A stretch of 23,528 nucleotides of DNA from an uncultured Prevotella sp. (GCA_934215545.1 CAKQAD010000024.1:1-23528); one strand, 5' to 3'; numbered from the stretch's first letter, positions 7,383 to 15,899 are shown. The notes: generated by a model not told the origin, from the sequence alone. Translations and numbers: made by a program.

Positions 7383-7421
7383 TAAAGCGGGTTGGCAACA
7401 TTATGTCCCCTACCCGCTTTA
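7383..7421 (-). terminator. Probable terminator of carAB
   Basis: TAAAGCGGGT (7383-7392) and ACCCGCTTTA (7412-7421) form a perfect 10-bp stem with a 19-nt loop. Read on the reverse strand the stem is followed by GGCTTTTTATG, a T-tract after two extra bases. It lies about 145 nt past the carB stop. Confidence 0.6.
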
Positions 7422-7482
7422 AGTTAAAATTCCACTACTGGCATCTATATGCTGTCGAGCAGTGTATTTACATTAAACCGCA

Positions 7483-7520
7483 GGCGAGAGAAGTAAGAAT
7501 TTATTCTTACTTCTCTCGCC
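7483..7520 (-). terminator. Perfect 18-bp palindromic hairpin just after carB
   Basis: GGCGAGAGAAGTAAGAAT (7483-7500) and its exact inverse (7503-7520) are separated by only TT. It starts 45 nt past the carB stop. Neither strand has a clean T-run next to it, so it may protect the carB 3' end or cooperate with the hairpin at 7383-7421. Confidence 0.6.
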
Positions 7521-7564
7521 AAATCGGTTCATACTTAAAAATGTTCTATCAAAAAGCTATTGGC

Positions 7565-10500
7565 TTAATATTCGCCCCAAGCCTTGATATCGATATCCTC
7601 TATCTTTGTAGTACAGAATGCATAGATGAATGCACTCGCAAGGCGTGCATTAGTGATAAGAGGCACGTTGAGGTCGATGGCTGCACGGCGTATCTTATAA
7701 CCATTGGTAAGCTCTGAACTTGTGAGGTTCTTCGGTATATTGACAACCATATCGATTGTATGGTCGTGCAACAAATCAAGAGCCTTAGGCTCATCGCCCT
7801 CCTCAGAAGGCCACAACACATGAGTATTCTCTATGCCGTTCTCGGCAAGGAACTTGCTTGTACCACCAGTAGCATACAGATTATAACCATGCTCGATAAG
7901 CATCTTGGCAGCATCGAGCATAGCCACTTTCTGCTTGGCACCACCAGTAGAAAGAAGAATATTCTTCTTAGGTATGCGATGGCCCACAGAGAGCATACTC
8001 TTAAGCAATGCTGTATTGGTGTCATCGCCCAAACAGCCTACCTCACCGGTAGAGCTCATATCTACGCCCAACACAGGGTCAGCCTTCTGCAAACGGTTGA
8101 ACGAGAACTGCGATGCCTTGATACCTACATAGTCGAGATCGAAGAGGTTCTTGCTTGGTTTCTCCACTGGCAATCCGAGCATCACACGAGTAGCAAGTTC
8201 GATGAGGTTAATCTTCAGAACCTTGCTTACGAATGGGAATGAACGGGAAGCACGGAGGTTACACTCGATAACGAGGATATCGTTGTCGCGCGCCATAAAC
8301 TGTATGTTGAACGGTCCATTGATGTGCAATTCCTTAGCTATCTGACGTCCTACACGCTTACAACGACGCACGGTCTCAACATAGAGTTTCTGTGGTGGGA
8401 ACTGTATGGTAGCATCACCAGAGTGAACACCGGCAAACTCGATATGCTCAGAAATAGCATAGGCTATCACCTCACCATTCTTTGCAACAGCATCCATCTC
8501 TATCTCCTTGGCATGTTCTATGAACTTGCTCACCACTACGGGGTGGTCTTCGCTAACATTAGCTGCCAGTTGCAGGAATCGCTTAAGCTCATCCTCGTTA
8601 GAGCATACATTCATGGCAGCACCAGAAAGCACGTAAGATGGGCGCACAAGCACTGGGAATCCAACACGGTCGATGAAGCGGTCGATGTCTTCCATGCTTG
8701 TCAACGCACTCCACTCTGGCTGGTTAATACCGTTGTTGGTAAGCATCTGCGAGAACTTGGCACGGTCTTCGGCATTGTCGATGTCCTGCGCCTTAGTACC
8801 AAGGATTGGCACATGCTGCTCGTCGAGGAGCATGGCAAGGTTGTTAGGAATCTGTCCGCCAGTAGACACGATGACACCATGTGGCGACTCGAGGTCGATG
8901 ATGTCCATAACACGCTCGAAAGTAAGCTCATCGAAGTACAGACGATCGCACATATCGTAGTCGGTAGACACTGTCTCTGGGTTGTAGTTGATCATCACCG
9001 AGCGATAGCCCTCCTTGCGGATTGTGTTCAGAGCCTGCACACCACACCAGTCGAACTCTACTGATGAACCGATACGATAGGCACCAGAACCCAGAACGAT
9101 AATAGAACGATGATCGTTGTCGAAGGTAATGTCGCTCTTTACGCCAGCGTATGTCACATACAGATAGTTGGTCTGTGCAGGATACTCGGCAGCAAGTGTG
9201 TCTATTTGCTTTACAACAGGCAGGATGCCATAGTTCTTACGACGTGCACGAACCACAAGCGATGCCTTACGCATTGATTTCAATTCGTCCTCCAGACCCA
9301 CAGCACGTGCTATCTGGAAGTCAGTAAAGCCATATACCTTTGCTGTACGAAGCAATTCTTTGTCGAGAGTGTTGATGTTGCACTTCTTCATTGCTTCATC
9401 GATATCGATAATGTGCTTGAGCTTCTCAAGGAACCACTTATCGATCTTTGTGAGGTCGTGTATCTGATCTACTGTGTAGCCTTTGTGCATAGCCTTTGAG
9501 ATTACGAACACACGCTTGTCGGTGGGTTCGCGCAGAGCAGCATCGATGTCTTCTATCTCAAGTTCTTTATTCTCAACAAATCCGTGCATGCCCTGACCAA
9601 TCATTCGCAATCCCTTCTGAATGGCTTCCTCGAAATTGCGGCCGATAGCCATAACCTCGCCTACCGACTTCATTGAAGAGCCCAGCTCCTTGTCTACGCC
9701 GCGGAACTTTGAGAGGTCCCAACGTGGTATCTTGCACACTACATAGTCGAGTGCTGGTTCAAAGAATGCACTTGTAGTTTTTGTTACAGAGTTCTTGAGT
9801 TCAAAGAGTCCGTAGCCCATGCCGAGCTTTGCTGCAACGAAAGCAAGTGGATAGCCTGTGGCTTTTGATGCCAATGCCGAAGAACGGCTGAGTCGGGCAT
9901 TCACCTCTATTACGCGATAGTCTTCCGACTTAGGGTCGAAGGCATACTGCACATTACACTCACCAACGATACCTATGTGGCGAATGATTTTTATTGCCAA
10001 TGCACGCAACTTATGATATTCAGAGTTGGTGAGTGTCTGCGATGGTGCAATAACGATACTCTCACCGGTGTGGATGCCCAGTGGGTCGAAGTTTTCCATA
10101 TTGCAGACGGTGATGCAGTTGTCGTAACGGTCGCGCACCACCTCATACTCTATCTCTTTCCAGCCCTTCAAGCTCTTCTCTACAAGCACCTGTGGCGAGA
10201 ACGAGAATGCTTTCTCTGCAAGTTTGTCGAGTTCTTCCTCATTATCAGCAAAACCAGAACCGAGTCCTCCGAGTGCATAGGCTGCACGTATGATTACTGG
10301 ATAGCCAAGTTCGGCAGCTGCCTTGCGTGTCTGTTCCATATTCTCGCATGCCTCGCTCTTGATAGTCTTCACGTTTATCTCGTCAAGCTTCTCTACGAAC
10401 AGCTCACGGTCTTCGGTGTCCATGATAGCCTGTACCGGTGTACCAAGCACCTTTACATTGTATTTCTGAAGTATGCCTTTACGATAGAGTTCCACACCAC

Positions 10501-10789
10501 AGTTGAGTGCTGTCTGTCCACCAAACGAGAGGAGGATACCATCAGGACGCTCTTTCTTAATTACCTCTTCCACGAAATATGGCTGTACGGGAAGGAAGTA
10601 GATTTGGTCTGCTACGCCTTCAGAAGTTTGTACGGTGGCGATGTTCGGGTTTATAAGAACCGTCTTCACTCCTTCCTCGCGCAATGCTTTCAATGCTTGC
10701 GAACCAGAATAATCGAACTCGCCCGCTTCGCCAATCTTCAATGCGCCAGAACCGAGCAACAATACTTTCTTTATATTTTCGTCTTTCAT
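7565..10789 (-). CDS. carB: Carbamoyl-phosphate synthase, large subunit
   Basis: At 1074 residues this matches the usual CarB length. CarB makes carbamoyl phosphate from bicarbonate, ATP and ammonia passed on by CarA, feeding pyrimidine and arginine synthesis. The protein has two homologous ATP-grasp halves: the first opens with KKVLLLGSGALKIGEAGEFDYSG (shown here by its core GSGALKIGEAGEF) and makes carboxyphosphate; the second opens with IIVLGSGAYRIGSSVEFDW and phosphorylates carbamate. Acidic metal-binding stretches ending in VIEVNARLSRSS and VIECNLRASRS are the matching ATP-grasp motifs. The last 140 residues are an MGS-like regulatory domain (LLSTGGAKQK, then LYATGGTSKFL), the site of allosteric control in the family. 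carB starts 37 nt after carA, so the two form an operon. Start chosen at the conserved N-terminus. Confidence 0.97.
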   Translation of the reverse strand: MKDENIKKVLLLGSGALKIGEAGEFDYSGSQALKALREEGVKTVLINPNIATVQTSEGVADQIYFLPVQPYFVEEVIKKERPDGILLSFGGQTALNCGVELYRKGILQKYNVKVLGTPVQAIMDTEDRELFVEKLDEINVKTIKSEACENMEQTRKAAAELGYPVIIRAAYALGGLGSGFADNEEELDKLAEKAFSFSPQVLVEKSLKGWKEIEYEVVRDRYDNCITVCNMENFDPLGIHTGESIVIAPSQTLTNSEYHKLRALAIKIIRHIGIVGECNVQYAFDPKSEDYRVIEVNARLSRSSALASKATGYPLAFVAAKLGMGYGLFELKNSVTKTTSAFFEPALDYVVCKIPRWDLSKFRGVDKELGSSMKSVGEVMAIGRNFEEAIQKGLRMIGQGMHGFVENKELEIEDIDAALREPTDKRVFVISKAMHKGYTVDQIHDLTKIDKWFLEKLKHIIDIDEAMKKCNINTLDKELLRTAKVYGFTDFQIARAVGLEDELKSMRKASLVVRARRKNYGILPVVKQIDTLAAEYPAQTNYLYVTYAGVKSDITFDNDHRSIIVLGSGAYRIGSSVEFDWCGVQALNTIRKEGYRSVMINYNPETVSTDYDMCDRLYFDELTFERVMDIIDLESPHGVIVSTGGQIPNNLAMLLDEQHVPILGTKAQDIDNAEDRAKFSQMLTNNGINQPEWSALTSMEDIDRFIDRVGFPVLVRPSYVLSGAAMNVCSNEDELKRFLQLAANVSEDHPVVVSKFIEHAKEIEMDAVAKNGEVIAYAISEHIEFAGVHSGDATIQFPPQKLYVETVRRCKRVGRQIAKELHINGPFNIQFMARDNDILVIECNLRASRSFPFVSKVLKINLIELATRVMLGLPVEKPSKNLFDLDYVGIKASQFSFNRLQKADPVLGVDMSSTGEVGCLGDDTNTALLKSMLSVGHRIPKKNILLSTGGAKQKVAMLDAAKMLIEHGYNLYATGGTSKFLAENGIENTHVLWPSEEGDEPKALDLLHDHTIDMVVNIPKNLTSSELTNGYKIRRAAIDLNVPLITNARLASAFIYAFCTTKIEDIDIKAWGEY

Positions 10790-10826
10790 TCTATTTGTCT
10801 GCTTTAATTGATTATGTGTGTGCGGG

Positions 10827-11903
10827 TTACTTCAGGCTTTCAACAAACTTGTCGAACATAAACTCTGTATCAACGGGGCCTGAACATGCCTCTGGGTGGA
10901 ACTGGCTTGAGAACCAAGGCTTCGACTTATGGCGTATGCCCTCATTAGAGCCATCGTTCATATTAACAAACAATTCCTCCCAATCGGCACCGAGTGTCTT
11001 TGCGTCTACGGCATATCCATGATTCTGTGATGTCACGAAGCACTTTTCTGTGCCCACCAAGCGCACTGGTTGGTTGTGTGAGCGGTGTCCGTATTTTAGT
11101 TTGTAGATGTTTGCACCTGCTGCCTTTGCCAGTAATTGATTGCCCATACATATACCGCAGATAGGCTTGTCGCTGCGCTGCATCTGCTTGCGAATAATGT
11201 TTACCGCTTCCTCACACATGTCTGGGTCGCCAGGGCCATTTGCAAGGAAAAGTCCGTCGAATTCCATATCGGTATAGTCGTAGTTCCAAGGCACTCTCAC
11301 CACCTCGCATCCACGGTTGATAAGGCAGCGGATGATGTTGGCTTTCACACCACAGTCCACAAGCACCACCTTCTTGTCGGCTCCTTCATTGTAGCGTATA
11401 ATCTCTTTGCAGCTCACACGGTCTACGAAGTTCACTCCTTCGTATTCGGCTGTTGGAATGTTGTCGGGTTCATCATCGAAGATTATCTTGCCCATCATCA
11501 CACCATGCTCACGCAACACCTTAGTGAGTTCACGTGTATCGATGCCGGTGATGCCGGGCACATGCTCTCGCTTGAGCCAGTCTGCCAGACTCTCCACGGC
11601 ATTCCAATGGCAATACTGTTCGCTATAATCAGCCACGATGATAGCCGAAGCGTAAATTTTGTCACTCTCCATGAACGTAGGCAAACCGTTCTCTTCTACC
11701 GTGAAAGGAGGCACGCCATAGTTGCCTACAAGCGGATATGTCAGTGTCATGAGCTGTCCGGCATACGAAGGGTCGGTGAGCGACTCTGGGTATCCCATCA
11801 TAGCGGTATTGAACACCACCTCGCCAGCCACGGGGCTTTCATAACCGAATGACTTACCATGGAACTTGGTTCCGTCTTCCAATAATAAAGTTACGTTTCT
11901 CAT
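10827..11903 (-). CDS. carA: Carbamoyl-phosphate synthase, small (glutamine amidotransferase) subunit
   Basis: The 358-residue subunit hydrolyses glutamine and channels ammonia to CarB. The N-terminal CarA domain (about 1-150) contains FNTAMMGYPESLTDPSYAGQ, the family signature. The class I glutamine amidotransferase domain (about 175-355) has the nucleophile C252 in CGICMGNQ and the catalytic pair H336 and E338 in FHPEA. It is the first gene of carAB. I see no good -33/-7 promoter within 250 nt upstream, but a 10-12-bp hairpin sits in the presumed leader at 11952-11989. No PyrR-type leader or arginine operator could be recognised. Confidence 0.97.
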   Translation of the reverse strand: MRNVTLLLEDGTKFHGKSFGYESPVAGEVVFNTAMMGYPESLTDPSYAGQLMTLTYPLVGNYGVPPFTVEENGLPTFMESDKIYASAIIVADYSEQYCHWNAVESLADWLKREHVPGITGIDTRELTKVLREHGVMMGKIIFDDEPDNIPTAEYEGVNFVDRVSCKEIIRYNEGADKKVVLVDCGVKANIIRCLINRGCEVVRVPWNYDYTDMEFDGLFLANGPGDPDMCEEAVNIIRKQMQRSDKPICGICMGNQLLAKAAGANIYKLKYGHRSHNQPVRLVGTEKCFVTSQNHGYAVDAKTLGADWEELFVNMNDGSNEGIRHKSKPWFSSQFHPEACSGPVDTEFMFDKFVESLK

Positions 11904-11951
11904 ATTATATCTTCGATATTAAATCTGTTATTTACACATTCTTTTTCGCAC

Positions 11952-11989
11952 CAAGAGAGTGTGCTATCCTTGAATAACACACTCTCTCG
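11952..11989 (-). promoter_or_regulatory. Hairpin in the carA leader
   Basis: AGAGAGTGTG and CACACTCTCT (11954-11963 and 11978-11987) form a perfect 10-bp stem with a 14-nt loop, about 50 nt before the carA start. On the reverse strand the stem extends by a G-U and a C-G pair to 12 bp; on the forward strand the G-U becomes A-C. No T-run follows on the reverse strand. It may be a leader control element; a terminator for the gene upstream is less likely because one exists at 12108-12143. Confidence 0.4.
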
Positions 11990-12107
11990 TGTTTTATGCT
12001 TTACATTTCTTGCCCTCAATATTTCAAAGGGGTTTTCCATCGATGACAACGTGCACCCCTTAATTTGCATCCATTGAAGGTTTTACCATCCTTTTGTTGG
12101 TATGGGT

Positions 12108-12143
12108 AAAAATTAAGCGTCAAGCACATAGCTCAACGCTTAA
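12108..12143 (-). terminator. Terminator of the Wza-like gene
   Basis: TTAAGCGT (12113-12120) pairs with ACGCTTAA (12136-12143), with an inner AGC/GCT stem after a 2x2 internal loop. On the reverse strand the stem runs into TTTTTACC. It begins 14 nt after the stop at 12157. Confidence 0.8.
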
Positions 12144-12156
12144 CAATATATAAACA

Positions 12157-12957
12157 TTAATTTCTCAAAATGTTGACAACAAGCGACGCCACCGACGTCA
12201 CTATACCAATTACAGATATCCACAATGTAGTAGACTGACCAATAGCAGAGTTCTTTGCCTTAGTCTTATTTGGCTCTACATAGATGTAATCGTTTTGCTG
12301 AACATAATAATAGGGCGAGTTTATTATGTTTGCATCGTTAAGGTTCAAACGATGTGCCGACTTCTGTCCTGTTGCGTCCTCACGAATCAGAAGTACATTA
12401 TCGCGACGACCATAAATACTGAGGTCGCCAGCCTGAGCCAACGCCTCCAGCACACTCATCTTTTCGGTTGTCACTGGCACTACCTTTGGCGTGTTCACCT
12501 CACCAGCCACCGTCACTCGATAGCTCGACATGCTTACAGTCACCACAGGATGCTCTTCTGCAGCCAAATATGGCTTCACCTTCTCTACGATAAGGTTTTC
12601 ACACTCGTTTTTGGTAAGACCTGCTACATGCAGTGTGCCTACAACTGGGAAATCAATATTGCCGTCATTGTCCACCAGATAACCCAACAATGAACCAGAA
12701 CCACTGCTCAGCGTGCCACTATTGCCAAGTGTCGACTGAACAGCAAGGTTAAAAGGTCTTGAAGTGGCTGGATCGGATGTCAACACTGTTATGGTAAGCT
12801 GATCCTTTGGCATAATGCGGGCATCATAAAGTCCTTTAGAAGCAGCCAAACTGATAGAGTCGATATTCTGAAAATAAGCTACCTGCTTTGCCGATGAACA
12901 GCCATTGAGCAAAGCAACCAATACAATAAGGAGAATTGGTATTAATGATTTCTTCAT
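12157..12957 (-). CDS. Wza-like polysaccharide export lipoprotein
   Basis: The 266-residue protein starts with a lipoprotein signal peptide; the lipobox LLNGC puts the lipidated Cys at residue 20. A polysaccharide-export domain follows (about 45-135: DQLTITVLTSDP, then GYLVDNDGNIDFPVVGTLHVAGLT), then a SLBB-type domain (about 140-235, with VTVAGEVNTPKVVPV). A C-terminal hydrophobic segment (about 241-262) ends in RN, as is common in Bacteroidetes homologues. In the family this forms the outer-membrane channel for capsule or exopolysaccharide, working with a Wzc partner. That partner is present at 16479-19025 on the same strand but 3.5 kb away, behind two unrelated genes. It has its own promoter and terminator, so it is transcribed alone. 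Confidence 0.92.
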   Translation of the reverse strand: MKKSLIPILLIVLVALLNGCSSAKQVAYFQNIDSISLAASKGLYDARIMPKDQLTITVLTSDPATSRPFNLAVQSTLGNSGTLSSGSGSLLGYLVDNDGNIDFPVVGTLHVAGLTKNECENLIVEKVKPYLAAEEHPVVTVSMSSYRVTVAGEVNTPKVVPVTTEKMSVLEALAQAGDLSIYGRRDNVLLIREDATGQKSAHRLNLNDANIINSPYYYVQQNDYIYVEPNKTKAKNSAIGQSTTLWISVIGIVTSVASLVVNILRN

Positions 12958-12987
12958 ATACGTGATATACGTGTGTTAGAATACGTG
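12958..12987 (-). repeat. Three ATACGTG repeats in the Wza leader
   Basis: ATACGTG occurs at 12958-12964, 12967-12973 and 12981-12987 (CACGTAT on the reverse strand), all between the promoter and the start codon. The nearest one abuts the ATG. Confidence 0.6.
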
Positions 12988-13003
12988 ATGTCTTTTTACG
13001 ATG

Positions 13004-13035
13004 CAAAAATACTACTTATTTCTGATATTGACAAA
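13004..13035 (-). promoter_or_regulatory. Promoter of the Wza-like gene
   Basis: On the reverse strand TTTG (13035-13032), a 20-nt spacer and TATTTTTG (13011-13004) match the Bacteroidetes consensus exactly. The -7 element lies 46 nt before the start codon. Confidence 0.8.
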
Positions 13036-13273
13036 GTTTTCTGATTTTAATTTACAATATCATATATATTATTTGATGCTGGCTGCCTTGCCGCTTTGCC
13101 GCATCCTACAAAAGTAAAGGTGGAGGTCGCTGATATTCTATTGTCATCAAGAGCGCAGATTACAAATTGTCACAATAGTTTATAAAATATACTTTTCTGT
13201 GCCTATATTTTGCAAGACCGAAAATTCGGACCATTTATCATTCAAAAACTTATGTAAAAACAATAATATATCG

Positions 13274-13292
13274 TATTTTTGTATTAATTTTG
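13274..13292 (+). promoter_or_regulatory. Candidate -7 elements for the asparaginase gene
   Basis: Two overlapping-spaced exact TAnnTTTG words occur, TATTTTTG (13274-13281) and TAATTTTG (13285-13292), about 110-120 nt before the start at 13402. Neither has TTTG at the proper -33 distance. Between 13036 and 13273 I see no gene, only a small CCGAA/TTCGG hairpin near 13219. Confidence 0.45.
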
Positions 13293-13319
13293 CATTGACT
13301 ATTTGAATACAGCGTCTTC

Positions 13320-13366
13320 TTGCCAATTGGCAAACCACAGATTGATTCAGGAATATTGATTGGCAA
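13320..13366. promoter_or_regulatory. Palindrome plus repeated half-site upstream of the asparaginase gene
   Basis: TTGCCAATTGGCAA (13320-13333) is a perfect 14-bp palindrome. Its half ATTGGCAA (13326-13333) recurs at 13359-13366, 33 nt on, about three helical turns. It lies just downstream of the -7 candidates, where a repressor could bind. Confidence 0.4.
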
Positions 13367-13401
13367 CCGGTAAAAGATTATCTTGACAAATATAATAAAC
13401 G

Positions 13402-14454
13402 ATGAACAACGACAGAGCTAACGCACGCCACAACAAGGTGCTCATTATCTACACTGGAGGTACTATAGGTATGGGACTCAACCCCCACACTGGTGCTCTC
13501 GAGCCGCTCAACCTCGACCATCTTGTGTCGAACCTTCCAGAGCTGGCTTATCTAAAGACCGATATCGACACCTATCAGTTCACTCCTCCTATCGACTCGT
13601 CGGACATGACGCTCAGACGTTGGGGGCAGTTGGTGCGCATTATCGCCGAAAGGTATGATGAATATGATGGCTTTGTCATACTCCATGGCACCGACACCAT
13701 GGCTTACACAGCTAGTGCACTGTCGTTCATGCTCGAAAACCTCACTAAACCTGTGGTGCTCACCGGTTCACAATTGCCTATCGGACAGCTTCGCACCGAT
13801 GGCAAGGAAAATCTTGTAACAAGTATCGAACTGGCTTCTGCCTACGACGAAGAGGGATTTCCTATGGTGCCTGAGGTGTGCATATATTTCAGTGGCAAAC
13901 TGCTGCGAGGCAACCGAAGCACAAAGGAAAATGCAGATGGCTTCAATGCCTTCAACTCATTCAACTACCCTATTCTATGCGAGGCTGGTGTGGAGTTTCA
14001 CTTTCATCGTCACTACATTCGTAAGCCCGACTATACCAAACCAATGGTGCCACATGTGGCACTCGACCCTAACGTGGTGGTATTCTCACTGTTTCCTGGC
14101 ATCCAAGAGAACATCGTGCGACACGTGCTTGAAGCTCCCGAACTGCGCGGCATAGTGATGCGAAGCTTCGGTAGCGGCAACGCACCACAGAAACCATGGC
14201 TACTGAAACTACTGAAAGATGCCACAAAACGCGGAGTGACAGTAGTAAACATCAGCCAATGTGTGGCAGGAAGTGTCAAGATGGGACGCTACGAGGCAAG
14301 CTTCCAACTGAAGGATGCTGGTCTTGTGAGTGGCTACGATTCTACCGTTGAGAGTGCTGTGACAAAACTGATGTTCTTGCAGGCTAAATATAACGATTGC
14401 AACGTTATTCGTAACTTGATGAACCAAAATATTTGTGGCGAAATAACAAAATAG
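13402..14454 (+). CDS. ansA: Type I (cytoplasmic) L-asparaginase
   Basis: The 350-residue protein hydrolyses asparagine to aspartate and ammonia. The first catalytic Thr is T21 in IIYTGGTIGM, and the second motif is LHGTDTMAYTASAL with T97 and D98; the Lys of the second triad lies in RTDGKENL. The N-terminal domain is followed by the smaller C-terminal domain with GIVMRSFGSGNAP. There is no signal peptide, which fits the cytoplasmic type I form. Length and motifs are intact. The sulfatase-maturase gene begins 86 nt later on the same strand with no recognisable promoter in between, so the two may share a transcript. Confidence 0.94.
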   Translation: MNNDRANARHNKVLIIYTGGTIGMGLNPHTGALEPLNLDHLVSNLPELAYLKTDIDTYQFTPPIDSSDMTLRRWGQLVRIIAERYDEYDGFVILHGTDTMAYTASALSFMLENLTKPVVLTGSQLPIGQLRTDGKENLVTSIELASAYDEEGFPMVPEVCIYFSGKLLRGNRSTKENADGFNAFNSFNYPILCEAGVEFHFHRHYIRKPDYTKPMVPHVALDPNVVVFSLFPGIQENIVRHVLEAPELRGIVMRSFGSGNAPQKPWLLKLLKDATKRGVTVVNISQCVAGSVKMGRYEASFQLKDAGLVSGYDSTVESAVTKLMFLQAKYNDCNVIRNLMNQNICGEITK

Positions 14455-14540
14455 CAAACAGCACTGTCTGAAACGCTGCACATTGTGCCTTACATATACC
14501 TTATTAATTATATCACAACCTAATAATATTGTAACCTACC

Positions 14541-15764
14541 ATGGCAACAATATCTCCTTTCTCTCACCCTATATACTTATTGGCAAAGCCTGCAGGTAGT
14601 CTGTGCAACCTGCGTTGCAAATATTGTTATTATCTGGAAAAAGGGAGGTTGTATGATTCCGACTGCCAACGGCATGTGATGAGCGATTCGCTGCTCGAAA
14701 AGTTTATCAAGGAGTATATCGAGGCACAGACATCACAGAATGTTTTATTCAACTGGCATGGTGGCGAGACTTTGATGCGCCCTATTTCCTTCTATCGTAA
14801 GGCTCTGAAACTGCAGCGCCGTTATGCTCATGGCAGACGCATCGACAACTGTCTGCAAACTAATGCCACTCTACTCACCGATGAGTGGTGCGAATTTCTA
14901 AAATCCAACAATTTTCTTGTGGGTGTGTCTATCGACGGACCGCAACAAATCCATGATGCCTACCGACTTACGCCAACTGGCGACGGCAGCTGGCAAAAGG
15001 TGATGCATGGCATTCACTTGCTCAACAAACATGGCGTTGAATGGAACGCACTTGCTGTTGTCAACGACATCAACGTGAAGCGACCTCTCGAATTCTACAA
15101 TTTCTTCAAGCAGATACATTGTCACTTCATACAGTTCACTCCCATCGTTGAGCGTATCACCACAGAGCGTACCGATGGCTTGCAACTGGCTCCTGGCATG
15201 CAGGAGGGTGGCTGCTTAGCTCCATTCTCGGTTACGCCAGAGGAATGGGGCAATTTCCTTTGCACTATATTCGACGAATGGGTGCACAATGATGTTGGCG
15301 AATACTATATCCAGCTGTTCGACTCCACACTTGCCAATTGGATGGGGGTGGCTCCCGGATTGTGCTCGGTATCGGCAGAATGTGGACATGCTGGAGTGAT
15401 AGAGTACAACGGCGATGTGTATTCTTGCGACCATTTCGTTTTTCCTGAACATCGTTTGGGCAACATCACGAACAAGACAATAACAGAAATGATGTATTCC
15501 GAACAGCAACAGCAGTTTGCTCGTATGAAGACGGCTATGCTGCCACAGCAATGCAAGGAGTGCAAGTTTCTGTTTGCTTGCCACGGCGAATGCCCCAAAA
15601 ACCGTTTCGTTGCCGACCGTTATGGCAATCCTAATCTTAACTATCTTTGCCAAGGCTATCACATTTTCTTCGAGCATGCCGCTCCTTATATGGACTTTAT
15701 GCGTGGCGAGCTGGCAGCACAACGCCCCCCAGCCAACGTAATGAATGCTATCATAAGCAAATAG
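14541..15764 (+). CDS. Anaerobic sulfatase-maturating enzyme (radical SAM, SPASM domain)
   Basis: The 407-residue enzyme oxidises the active-site Cys or Ser of sulfatases to formylglycine, which sulfatases need to act on sulfated glycans. The radical SAM cluster motif is C22, C26 and C29 (CNLRCKYC), followed by the SAM-contacting GGE motif (NWHGGET, 72-78). The C-terminal SPASM domain holds eight cysteines, C275, C281, C296, C338, C341, C347, C351 and C370, spaced as in characterised enzymes of this type for two extra 4Fe-4S clusters. D297 right after C296 matches the known catalytic Asp. No sulfatase gene is in the window, so its targets lie elsewhere. Homologues are called anSME or ChuR. 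The last codons are tandemly duplicated past the stop. Confidence 0.94.
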   Translation: MATISPFSHPIYLLAKPAGSLCNLRCKYCYYLEKGRLYDSDCQRHVMSDSLLEKFIKEYIEAQTSQNVLFNWHGGETLMRPISFYRKALKLQRRYAHGRRIDNCLQTNATLLTDEWCEFLKSNNFLVGVSIDGPQQIHDAYRLTPTGDGSWQKVMHGIHLLNKHGVEWNALAVVNDINVKRPLEFYNFFKQIHCHFIQFTPIVERITTERTDGLQLAPGMQEGGCLAPFSVTPEEWGNFLCTIFDEWVHNDVGEYYIQLFDSTLANWMGVAPGLCSVSAECGHAGVIEYNGDVYSCDHFVFPEHRLGNITNKTITEMMYSEQQQQFARMKTAMLPQQCKECKFLFACHGECPKNRFVADRYGNPNLNYLCQGYHIFFEHAAPYMDFMRGELAAQRPPANVMNAIISK

Positions 15765-15785
15765 AATGCTATCATCAGCAAACAA
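15744..15785 (+). repeat. 21-bp tandem duplication across the maturase stop codon
   Basis: Positions 15744-15764 encode Asn-Ala-Ile-Ile-Ser-Lys-stop. Positions 15765-15785 repeat the same 21 bases with three differences, one of which turns the stop TAG into CAA. Reading on in frame would add 17 residues before TAA. Confidence 0.85.
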
Positions 15786-15899
15786 TTACACCAAGGTTAC
15801 GCCTTACTGCACTATTAATACGAGAATTAGCACGAAAAGACATTTCTCCAAACACCAATAAGATAGCAGTAAAATACAACAAAATCAGTCGTTGGACTT

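Larger units (their letters stand above)
6640..7564. other. Gene-free AT-rich stretch with a cluster of hairpins
   Basis: No convincing protein gene lies between pgpA and the end of carB. The stretch holds five inverted repeats (6919-6946, 7132-7162, 7176-7352, 7383-7421, 7483-7520), listed separately where they matter. CCAAATCGGT occurs three times: at 7176 forward, at 7352 reversed, and at 7519 forward. A TATCTTTG at 6664 (forward) and a TAACTTTG at 7080-7073 (reverse) are isolated -7-like words with poor -33 partners. Confidence 0.7.

Noticed and set aside
7441..7540. Palindromes after carB as a CRISPR-like repeat set
   Set aside because: The hairpins differ in sequence and there are no regularly spaced direct repeats or spacers.
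7340..7717. Forward open frame of 125 codons
   Set aside because: It overlaps the end of carB antisense by about 150 nt and its first part spans the inverted repeats at 7336-7520; the translation has no recognisable family or promoter.
8324..9064. Forward open frame of 246 codons inside carB
   Set aside because: Antisense shadow of a well-conserved ATP-grasp coding region; its His/Leu/Val-rich translation looks like nothing known.
9977..10807. Forward open frame of 276 codons inside carB
   Set aside because: Antisense shadow of the CarB N-terminal half; Cys- and Leu-rich translation without domain features.
11136..11852. Forward open frame of 238 codons inside carA
   Set aside because: Antisense shadow; the carA frame carries all catalytic motifs.
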